64,000 bases of DNA from assembly GCA_036268995.1 (NCBI GenBank), contig DATATB010000068.1:71180-135179 (forward strand), given 5' to 3'. The notes under the pieces were generated by a model. The model had not been told where the DNA came from. It worked only from the letters and a program-made list of their open reading frames with translations, and did no database searches. Of the stretch, positions 8,319-16,339 are shown one piece after another (position 1 is the stretch's first letter; every line of letters begins with the position of its first letter). This DNA is from DATATB01 sp036268995. GTDB lineage: Bacteria > Planctomycetota > Planctomycetia > Pirellulales > PNKZ01. The translations under genes and the position numbers were made by a program.

Positions 8319-9887
8319 CTAGGGCGTCACCGCGGAGCCCAGCAACTGGCTCGCCCCCGATGGCAACACGCCCCGGTTAGCTAGATCCTGCGCCTGCTTG
8401 CGCGTGAGCGCTAGAATCGGCAGGGTGGACTGACGGCCGGTCGTGCCAATCAGTTGCATCTTGGGCGCCGCCTTCGTCAGCGTTGGCGGCGCCGGTAGCT
8501 TGACGCCCGATTCTTCGACGGGGAACACTTTGATTGTAAACTGACCGACGGGACCGAAAGTTGCCGTGAACTCCGCAGCGCGGCCGATGGAAGCGGTAAA
8601 CGTGCGCTGCTCCAAATCGATGGACAGCACCCGCGCAAAAATGTCCGAAGGACCGTGATACGTGACCGCCGTCGTTTGAACCGGTCTCAGCGGGATCAAA
8701 CGCCTTTCGTGAGCGGTATCCCCCGGATTGAGTGACCGGTCGCTAGGCCCGGGGATTGACGTGAGCTGCAGCAGCGGAATGCCGTTGGCATCGACCACGC
8801 TCAACGCTGCGCCGTCCAAAACGTCGTGCATCTCGACGGGATAGGTGAGCGAAGTCCAAGTGTAAGCCGCAGCGCCCGACATTTGAGTTGACGCGTCGAA
8901 GATTAAATCGGTCCGGTGTTCGGGCGCGACTTGCACGTGCCACGCTACACCGGCCACCGGCATGGGATTGACATGCTGCGTCAAGATATCCTTTGGCGAC
9001 AATTGCGTAACAGCCAACTGATAGGCGGCCGCGTCATTTTTCTTCAATAGTAGATCGACATGATCCCACCGATAGGCAGTTGAATTCGTAAATCCGGCAT
9101 AGATCTTTGCTTCGTTTCCAGGCGTCGGGCCCGGCGGCAGCGTCACCCAAGCTTGCGTGGTCCACGGCGTAGTTGCCAACTGATAGCGCACCGAGCCAGG
9201 GCCGCCGAGGGGGCGAACGGCTCGAATCCTGACTTTGCGCGTGCCGCCCGACACCGCGTCGGACGCAAAGGTGATCTTATCGATCGCCGTGCGCTGGACG
9301 GTAGGTGGCGTAACGCTGGGCGGGGCTTTGAAAGTCAGCGACGTCGCATCGAAGCTATCGAGCACGCCGGTGGTCGGCTTCTTCGACGCCGTTGTGACAC
9401 TGATCTCCTTGCCAATCAATTCGGTAAGCCGCTGGCTCAGCCGCGTGCTAGTCGCGTCGGGCTCGATCCGAAACGCTTGTTGCAGGTCGGAGATTGCGGT
9501 CTGCGATGCCGGATCGGCTTCGGCCTGCAGCGAATCCGCTGGCTCCAATTCAAGCGACGCCAATGCCGTGTCGGCGGTCGCGGCGTTCAGGGTGAGCTCC
9601 AGTGTTTTCCCAAACTGCAGCCAACCTCGGTGGGTAACGGTGGCGGTCGCTTGTGTCTTGTCACTCATGCTGTTGTCGATCACCACGCTAGTGACCGGCC
9701 AGACCACCGGCGGTGCAGACTTCGGAGGAGTCGCCGGTCCCACAACCGCCGGCGGCTTCGGCGAGTTCAAGTATTCATAGAGCACTGCAACGCAGACGAC
9801 GAACAAAACGAACATGACCGGTATGCTCACCAGCCAACCGATCCCTGCTAAGCTCAACAGCCAACGAATCTTTTGCCTGATCCCCAT
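8319..9887 (-). CDS. Membrane-anchored protein of unknown function
   Basis: 522 aa when started at the ATG at 9887 (MGIRQKIRWLLSLAGIG). The frame runs 44 codons further upstream, but those residues do not look like protein. One N-terminal membrane helix (WLVSIPVMFVLFVVCVAVLYEYL) is followed by a Pro-rich stretch and a long exported or periplasmic part rich in beta-strand-like sequence. A short segment around residues 155-205 (LIGKEISVTTASKKPTTGVL ... TAIDKITFAS) vaguely resembles an Sm-like or regulator-of-expression fold, but I would not assign it. No known family is recognised. The neighbouring 1272-aa secreted gene has the same orientation, though a terminator-like hairpin separates them. 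Confidence 0.7.
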   Translation of the reverse strand: MGIRQKIRWLLSLAGIGWLVSIPVMFVLFVVCVAVLYEYLNSPKPPAVVGPATPPKSAPPVVWPVTSVVIDNSMSDKTQATATVTHRGWLQFGKTLELTLNAATADTALASLELEPADSLQAEADPASQTAISDLQQAFRIEPDATSTRLSQRLTELIGKEISVTTASKKPTTGVLDSFDATSLTFKAPPSVTPPTVQRTAIDKITFASDAVSGGTRKVRIRAVRPLGGPGSVRYQLATTPWTTQAWVTLPPGPTPGNEAKIYAGFTNSTAYRWDHVDLLLKKNDAAAYQLAVTQLSPKDILTQHVNPMPVAGVAWHVQVAPEHRTDLIFDASTQMSGAAAYTWTSLTYPVEMHDVLDGAALSVVDANGIPLLQLTSIPGPSDRSLNPGDTAHERRLIPLRPVQTTAVTYHGPSDIFARVLSIDLEQRTFTASIGRAAEFTATFGPVGQFTIKVFPVEESGVKLPAPPTLTKAAPKMQLIGTTGRQSTLPILALTRKQAQDLANRGVLPSGASQLLGSAVTP

Positions 9888-10058
9888 GGTAGTGCCCCCA
9901 TCGACTCGCAAAGCCTGTTTACATTGGCCCCATCGTTCCGCTCCGTTTTTGCAAACGATGACAAGCCGATTGTATCCAGCCGAAATCGCGAAAGCACGGA
10001 AACACCCGCTGGGCGCCACGCATTTTTTTCAGGCCATCCAGGCCGTCAGCACTCGCTT

Positions 10059-10107
10059 AAAACGCCGGCGGCCGCCCTAAGTTTGCAGGGCGGCCGCCGG
10101 TTGTTTT
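10059..10107 (-). terminator. Intrinsic terminator-like hairpin after the 1272-aa gene
   Basis: A 14-bp perfect GC stem pairs 10065-10078 with 10087-10100, with an 8-base loop. It is flanked by AAAA on one side and TTTT on the other, so it could act in either direction. It lies 41 bases past the stop of the minus-strand gene that ends at 10148. Confidence 0.6.
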
Positions 10108-10147
10108 AAGAGATGTAAAAGCGCCGTCTGCCCAGCGGAGCCGCCGA

Positions 10148-13100
10148 TCAGGGGCTGGCATCGAAATGCACATCGAGCGCCATGCTGCCCCGGATTTCGT
10201 CCGTGGTGCCACTCGCAGGGCTGACGGAGCCGCGGATCAACCACGTCGCCCGCCCGTTGGCAGGCAGGGATAGCCCGTTTGTCATACGGGTCGCATAGGC
10301 CGACTGCAGATTCGCAACCAGGTTGTTGATCTGGTCGACGTCGATCACATAGAGCTGGCTGCGCACGTCCAACCGCGCGTTCACAGGGTTTGTGGCGGTT
10401 GCCGTCACCTTACCCAGCATCACCTCCTGTCCACCGGCCAAAACTTCCGAGATCGTCAGATTCAACGGCAGCGACGTCGGCGTGACGGTCGTCGGCGAAC
10501 TGAGTTGAATCTGTGGCGCGGGCGTGATAGTCGCGTAGAGCGACTTGCCAGTGCTCGCCGCGCTGTACGCGATGTGGACCGCCGAGGCGGTCGTGACCCA
10601 TTCGAACCGGTTTTGCAAGGTCCCGGGCCTTACCACGCGCGGAACCAACAGATGGCTGCTGACGCCGTACGGAGCTGCCACCTGCACGTCGACAAAGTTC
10701 TGGTATTGCGGTGCAAGCAGCGGTTGCACGCCGGGCGGAACCGTGATTTCCAGCACGTTGCGGCTCAGCATCCGGAACGGCACGCTCCGTCCGCCGGCGA
10801 TCACCCGTGTTTCCAGCACGCTGAAGCGCTTGCCGACCAGATACAGCGTGGTCACGCTGTCGGGATCGATGCCCGGCGCGCCGTACCAGCCCTCGAGTTC
10901 CGGCCCCAGGCCACCGATTCCCGTGGCAAATAGCTCGAAGCCGCCCAGCGTATTCTGGTAAGGCACTTCAACGCGCATAGTCTGCAGCGGCATGCGTTTT
11001 TCCAGTTTTTCGAGCACGTCGTGCATGCCGGCGATATCGCCCGGCCGATAGAGCGGCGAATCGCAGGTATGATTAAGCGCGTTCTGGATTGTCTGGTAAT
11101 TGCGGCTGAGCCGCATCGTGTCGTGCATCGTCAGCTCTTTTTTGCGCGGATTGGTGACGCCGAACCAATCGGCCCGAATCGTGACGTCCACGTAAGGAAC
11201 AAACGAGGGCATGATCACCACCGCCGTGCCGTCGCGGGTGCCGGGCTCCAACTGTCGGGCTTTCAGGTCGCTGTCGCGATTGGCCGTGCCAAACAGCGTC
11301 TGAGCAAAGGCCCCCAGCGTGCTGGGCGTGTCGGGTGATTGTACGCGCGGATAAAACCGCCAGCCGAACGTGTCGTTGGCGTACGAGAACGCCACTTGCG
11401 TACGATTAAGCGCGATCGTCTCCATATCAAGCTCGAGCCGGCGCGTGAACCGGCCGGCAGCGCTGGGGCTCACATTTCCCGTCGCCACGGCCACGGCCAC
11501 GGCCAACTGTAAATCGCGGCGGCGGCTGAAAACGTCCGCCACATTTTGCTCGTCATTCACCGGATCGAGCGAGAACGTGATGATCGGCCAGCGGCAGAGC
11601 ACATACTGTTTGAAGTATTCATGGGCTTCAGGTAGGAGGAACTCCTTTGGACCGACAAACGGCATTTCATGAGGTGGCGCGCAGTTGCACCCCTTGGACT
11701 GCGACAACGATGTCATGTCTTGCATCCATTGGTGGTTCAATCGCGCTGCATCGACGATGATGGCCCAGGCTAGGGCGCCGGTGATGGTGTGTTTCACTGA
11801 GCCGCCCACCGCGTTAAAGAACGCCTGGCGAATTTCGAGCACTTGGCGGTAATCGTGGCTGTCGATGGCCTGCGCCAGTTGCGGCGAGGCAAACCGCCAC
11901 AGTGTCAAGTTGTCCTTGCGCGATAGGAACTCGTAGGCAGAGAGCGCCTCGGCCGCGAGGTATTGGTTAATATCGTAAACATGGACGGCCCCTCGATTGG
12001 CCGCATTCGTCCGAAGATTTGTATACGCCTCGTAGGCTATCTGACAGAACGCCTGGAAGCCGTACACTTGAAGGATCTGCGATCCAGCTAGTGGCCGTGG
12101 TCCGGTACCAGAGTGCACAGGCGCTCCAACCGAAACGGGCCCAGTTTCGAAAATGTTGTCAATCGCGGGTGGCATGGTTCTATCAAGAACCGAACTGACC
12201 TCGTTGTCATAGTGATTGAGCAACGGCTTTTCGAACAACGATTGTTTTTTGTCCGACAACCATTTGACAATTTCTGGGTGTTCCATGAACTCTTGCAGCG
12301 TTCGCAGTGATTGAAGTACTCCGGGCCATCCAAGTGCCTGACGTGCCGGCTGCGGGGGTGTTGGCACGCGTCGCGAAGCTGGAGTGAGGTTATAGATTAG
12401 GCCGTCGAGGACCGACGGTGGTACCGCACTGCTAGGTGTTTCCCTCAAGCGATTCGCAACATATAGCAGCACGGTACGCTGTGCCGCCGATAGCTTAGCG
12501 ATATCGGGGGGCAGGTCGGTCCCACGGACAGCCCACGCCACGATTGCCGCTTTGTTAATGTTCAACGGGATATCCGTACGGTCAACAAGTTGACCCGGCT
12601 CGTCGAGATCGTCCAACTCGACGGGAATCGCTATCTCTACACCAAGGTCTGTGCCGCAATTCGCTTGTTTTCCCGCAGGCTCGATTTTTACGGATAGCGG
12701 AAGCGATCCGATCCAGGTCTTGTGGTCCTTGTCAGGCCCCTCAATGCTATCGAGAAAGACGGAGAACTGCTGAGCACTAACCGAGACAGTTGCGCTCACA
12801 TCTGGGATGTATTTTCTCATTAGCGGGCGCCGCTGCAGCTCTGGATGTGTCTGCTGCCCGGCGACTGAATCATCCTGGTCCAGATATTTCAAACAACTCA
12901 GCGCCCGGGTACGTTCGTCCTCGGCCGCCGCGGCGATCCCCAAAAATCGGAATTGAAGATACGGACGCAATGCGTAGAGATAATCAATATCCGCTTGCCA
13001 CTTTGAGTCCTGGCCGTGGATAAACTCGAATAAGGCCACAATTGAATCGAACTTCTGGATCCACGCAGCAACCCTCGCCCGATAGCGCCAGAAAGAAACG

Positions 13101-13966
13101 GCGAAATGGTCGGCATCCTTTGGATCGTTGTTGAACATCTGCGCCAGCGGCAAGGCCAGCAGCGAGGTCAGATCGTTGATCACCAGGTTGCGGGTCGTGG
13201 TTGGGAGGAGGTCTTCGCTGATGACGGGCTTGAGCGTGAATGTGACCTCAGCCCCGTAGCCTTTGCGCGTGTGATGGCCGGAGAATACCGAAACGGGTAT
13301 GCGGAATAGGTTCAGTGCATAGCCGGGCGAATCGGCCGTATCGCCTCCCTCGTTGACCCGGCGCAAGTCGTTCAAGGTTTTTAAATACACGTCCAACTGC
13401 CGGACTAACTCAGTCGGCTCTAGCGATAGTGAGCCCGCCGCGAAGTGGCTATAATCGACCTGCCCCAGCGGCGGCGTGCGAGTGACCACGGGATTGCCTT
13501 GCGCGTCTGTCACGTCGCCGGAAAGGGTAGCGGCCGGAATGGAAGTCGGCACGCTCGCGCCGCCGCTGGCCGCGTTCAGCGCAAACGCCAGCGAAAGCGC
13601 CGCCTGGTCGGTCTGGCGCACCGACGCTTGCAGCGTTTCCTTGAAGTCGTCGGAATTGAAACGCTTCTGGAGTTCGACTTCGTACTGGTAGCGGCACTTT
13701 GTCAGCCGGGCTTCGCCCCACACGTCAGGCTGCTTGGCCACGACCGATCCGTAGCTGTCGATCAGGTGCTCGAGCCAATCGATCTCTTTGGCAAGCTGCT
13801 CGACGCTCAGGTCGCGCTCGGCGTGCGGAGGCTTTTTGCCGAACAGGCAACGCTCGGCTTCGCACAGCCCGTGGGCCAGTTTCTCGAGCGGCTGGGCTCG
13901 AGCCGGCGACGCCAGCAGCCCACAGCCAAGCACGCATGAAAGCATGACGAGCGATGTCGTGCGCAT
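10148..13966 (-). CDS. Very large secreted protein of unknown function
   Basis: 1272 aa from the ATG at 13966. The open frame extends 22 codons upstream, but this start gives a classical signal peptide (MRTTSLVMLSCVLGCGLLAS, cleaved after PARA). The mature protein has two early Cys (GLCEAERCLFG), long mixed alpha/beta regions, and a C-terminal third with many short beta stretches (LYLVGKRFSVLETRVIAGG, VLEITVPPGVQP). That part resembles IPT/TIG or Ig-like folds of surface proteins. I recognise no catalytic motif. It may be a cell-surface or adhesin-like scaffold, which is inference only. G+C around 12.0-13.1 kb appears lower than the flanks. Confidence 0.75.
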   Translation of the reverse strand: MRTTSLVMLSCVLGCGLLASPARAQPLEKLAHGLCEAERCLFGKKPPHAERDLSVEQLAKEIDWLEHLIDSYGSVVAKQPDVWGEARLTKCRYQYEVELQKRFNSDDFKETLQASVRQTDQAALSLAFALNAASGGASVPTSIPAATLSGDVTDAQGNPVVTRTPPLGQVDYSHFAAGSLSLEPTELVRQLDVYLKTLNDLRRVNEGGDTADSPGYALNLFRIPVSVFSGHHTRKGYGAEVTFTLKPVISEDLLPTTTRNLVINDLTSLLALPLAQMFNNDPKDADHFAVSFWRYRARVAAWIQKFDSIVALFEFIHGQDSKWQADIDYLYALRPYLQFRFLGIAAAAEDERTRALSCLKYLDQDDSVAGQQTHPELQRRPLMRKYIPDVSATVSVSAQQFSVFLDSIEGPDKDHKTWIGSLPLSVKIEPAGKQANCGTDLGVEIAIPVELDDLDEPGQLVDRTDIPLNINKAAIVAWAVRGTDLPPDIAKLSAAQRTVLLYVANRLRETPSSAVPPSVLDGLIYNLTPASRRVPTPPQPARQALGWPGVLQSLRTLQEFMEHPEIVKWLSDKKQSLFEKPLLNHYDNEVSSVLDRTMPPAIDNIFETGPVSVGAPVHSGTGPRPLAGSQILQVYGFQAFCQIAYEAYTNLRTNAANRGAVHVYDINQYLAAEALSAYEFLSRKDNLTLWRFASPQLAQAIDSHDYRQVLEIRQAFFNAVGGSVKHTITGALAWAIIVDAARLNHQWMQDMTSLSQSKGCNCAPPHEMPFVGPKEFLLPEAHEYFKQYVLCRWPIITFSLDPVNDEQNVADVFSRRRDLQLAVAVAVATGNVSPSAAGRFTRRLELDMETIALNRTQVAFSYANDTFGWRFYPRVQSPDTPSTLGAFAQTLFGTANRDSDLKARQLEPGTRDGTAVVIMPSFVPYVDVTIRADWFGVTNPRKKELTMHDTMRLSRNYQTIQNALNHTCDSPLYRPGDIAGMHDVLEKLEKRMPLQTMRVEVPYQNTLGGFELFATGIGGLGPELEGWYGAPGIDPDSVTTLYLVGKRFSVLETRVIAGGRSVPFRMLSRNVLEITVPPGVQPLLAPQYQNFVDVQVAAPYGVSSHLLVPRVVRPGTLQNRFEWVTTASAVHIAYSAASTGKSLYATITPAPQIQLSSPTTVTPTSLPLNLTISEVLAGGQEVMLGKVTATATNPVNARLDVRSQLYVIDVDQINNLVANLQSAYATRMTNGLSLPANGRATWLIRGSVSPASGTTDEIRGSMALDVHFDASP

Positions 13967-14388
13967 TGCTATCGTTCCAATTCTTGAGGGACCGTTTTTG
14001 AGCTTTTGTGTTGATCCAAGGCCAGCTCGCAAGGTTCCAGAGCCGGCACATCCGCCATAAATGGTGCATTTGGAGCCAACGCTAGAATTGGTATCGTCAC
14101 TACCCTGGCAATCGGCTTAGTCAAAGCGGGGGGCTGGGCATTGGGCGATAAGCGATTGGCCTTGAATGCTTTAATGAAACCAGCCGGGGCGACGGCGGGC
14201 TGCAATCGTCGCAATTCGCGGAAGGGCAATACATGCTCCGCTGGGCTCAGCGATCGGGGTGGGGCTCTCGAAATCTCGAGGCCGCTGAATCGAAGCCAGC
14301 GGCGTTTTGACCGGTCCCGGCGAGACCGCTAGGTTGGAGACGCGAGTATCGGCCCCATTCGAAAAGTGAAACACGCCCCAGCGCGATC
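13967..14388. other. Divergent intergenic region
   Basis: 422 bases between the start of the large minus-strand gene and the ankyrin gene. Promoters for both must lie here, but I see no pair of boxes good enough to call. The small ORFs in it have no coding signature. Confidence 0.5.
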
Positions 14389-16179
14389 ATGGAAATCCAT
14401 TTGCACGCGACCGAGGGCGATCACGCGGCCTTGATCGCGGATCTTGATAGCGGTATCCCGGTGGACGTTCGCGACGACCAGGGCCGGACGCCGCTGATGG
14501 TTGCGGCTGCCAGTCCCAACGCGGACGTGGCGACATTGCGGTTGTTGCTGGCTCGCGGCGCCAATGTCAACGCGCTGACGTTGCCGAAGGAACCACCGAA
14601 ACTTGATGAAGCTACGCGAAAGACCTTGGAAGAAGGGCCGGGCGGCATATCCTGGTCCGATATTGAGGAAAGCGCCGCTTCCCGCGACTCGGTGCTCGGC
14701 TATGCGATCCAAAAAGGGGCCGCTGCCGACAAGCTGCGATTGCTCGTCGAAGCCGATGCGGACGCCGGTTACGTGAATGCCGACGGGTACAGCGCGCTGA
14801 CGTACGCCGTCTATCGATCCGGGGGCGAGCCGGCCGACCAGTGGAGCAACTTCATTTCGCTGTTGATCGACGCCGGCGCGCCGCTGGATGCGGAATCGCG
14901 CTACGCGGAATCGGCGTTGAGCGTGGCTTCCATTTTCGCCCGTTTTTCGCTCGTTGCCCTGCTGCTCGAGCGTGGGGCCAATCCCGCTCCGCTGGGTTGG
15001 ACGCCCCTGTTCCACGAGATTGCGGCTGACAACATGCAGGGAGTGATTCGTCTTTTGAACGACGGCGTCCCGCTTGAAGCCCACGACGCTTTTTCGCGCA
15101 CGCCGTTTCTGCTTGCCATTCACGCGGGCCATCGGGAAATTGCCGAGTTGCTGCTGGACCGCGGCAGCAATCTAGCGGCGACCGGAAGATGTGGACATGG
15201 CGCACTCATGTACGCGATTTCACGCGACGACGCCGGTATGTTGCAATGGCTGATCGCCGTGGGCTGCGATCCTGAAGTGTCGAGCGACTTCGGCATTTTT
15301 CCGCTGCTCGAGGCCGCTCGATCCGGAGCAACCAACTGCGTGAAGGCCTTGCTCGACGCCGGCGCGTCGGCCGGTCGGCACACCGAACACGGCCCCACGC
15401 CCATTTCCGACGCGGCAAGTCCCGAGATCGTCGAACTGCTGGTCGCGGCCGGCGAGGAGCTCAGCGACATTGGCTCGGCCATGCGTGTCGAACTGTTGAA
15501 GCTCCGGCCTGGCGCGGACCGTGTGGCCGAGTCAGAGTATCACCGGCACAAGCATCGTGCCTTTGGACGGCAAAACCCCGAGCGGATGAACAACGCACTG
15601 TGGGATTGGCTGGTTGCCAATCGGATATCCGCCTACGAGTGCGCCTCCAGGCATGGCGACCCGCGATCCGATGACGAGCCCGTCTGGTGCTTCAATCGGT
15701 TTGGGCAATCCATCACACGCCTGCCGGATGGCCGCTACGTGGAAATCGGCGGCGAGCACGAAGACTACTACGACCAGGACTTCTGCATCTACAACGATCT
15801 GGTCGTCCACGACAACGGCAAGTTCGAGCTCTATGGTTATCCGGAAGACGTCTTTCCCACGACGGATTTTCATTCGGCCACGCTCGCCTGGCCGCACATT
15901 TACATCATTGGCAGTTTAGGCTACTCGCACGAGCGACGGCCCGCTGAAACGCCCGTGTATCGCGTCGATTGCCACTCCTGGTCCATCGAACGAATTCAAT
16001 GCCAAGGGGACGCTCCTGGCTGGATTCACGGCCACAAAGCGCGGCTTATCGAAAATCGTCAAATTTCGATCCGCGGCGGCCTGATCGACAACGGAACCGG
16101 CCATTTGGTCCCAAATACCTCGCAATACTCGCTCGACCTCTCTAACTTTACATGGACCAGGCAGCAGCCGGGCGATTGA
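14389..16179 (+). CDS. Ankyrin-repeat protein with unknown C-terminal domain
   Basis: 596 aa with no signal peptide, so probably cytoplasmic. Ankyrin repeats fill about residues 1-360; recognisable cores include DDQGRTPLMVAAAS, LLLARGANVNAL, NADGYSALTYAV, LLERGANPAPLGWTPLFHEI, SRTPFLLAIHAGHREIAELL and LLDAGASAGRHTEHGPTPIS. The remaining ~235 residues are not ankyrin. They contain Trp/Tyr/Gly-rich strands (LPDGRYVEIGGEHEDYY, FHSATLAWPHIYIIGSLGY, YRVDCHSWSIERI) suggestive of a small beta-propeller or kelch-like module. Ankyrin repeats mediate protein binding, and the partner is unknown. A dispersed inverted repeat begins 20 bases after the stop. Confidence 0.85.
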   Translation: MEIHLHATEGDHAALIADLDSGIPVDVRDDQGRTPLMVAAASPNADVATLRLLLARGANVNALTLPKEPPKLDEATRKTLEEGPGGISWSDIEESAASRDSVLGYAIQKGAAADKLRLLVEADADAGYVNADGYSALTYAVYRSGGEPADQWSNFISLLIDAGAPLDAESRYAESALSVASIFARFSLVALLLERGANPAPLGWTPLFHEIAADNMQGVIRLLNDGVPLEAHDAFSRTPFLLAIHAGHREIAELLLDRGSNLAATGRCGHGALMYAISRDDAGMLQWLIAVGCDPEVSSDFGIFPLLEAARSGATNCVKALLDAGASAGRHTEHGPTPISDAASPEIVELLVAAGEELSDIGSAMRVELLKLRPGADRVAESEYHRHKHRAFGRQNPERMNNALWDWLVANRISAYECASRHGDPRSDDEPVWCFNRFGQSITRLPDGRYVEIGGEHEDYYDQDFCIYNDLVVHDNGKFELYGYPEDVFPTTDFHSATLAWPHIYIIGSLGYSHERRPAETPVYRVDCHSWSIERIQCQGDAPGWIHGHKARLIENRQISIRGGLIDNGTGHLVPNTSQYSLDLSNFTWTRQQPGD

Positions 16180-16198
16180 GCATTCGTTCTAAAACAAT

Positions 16199-16308
16199 TT
16201 GAACAGAAGATCGCAAAGTGCGCGAAGTCAAAGAGATTCAGATGTCGCGTCAAGAATTAGATTCGCCTCTGTTTTTCGTCTTAGCGTCCTTCGCGTCCTT
16301 CTGTTCAA
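16199..16308. repeat. Imperfect long inverted repeat between ankyrin and WD40 genes
   Basis: A 29-base arm at 16199-16227 is complementary to 16280-16308 with about six mismatches. Both arms begin, at the outside, with TTGAACAGAAG. The arm shows an internal period of CGCnAAG. It lies just after the ankyrin stop and ends 31 bases before the WD40 start, so it may form part of the latter's leader. Confidence 0.7.
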
Positions 16309-16339
16309 TTGCTTCGTAATTCAAATCAAGGACAGCGGC

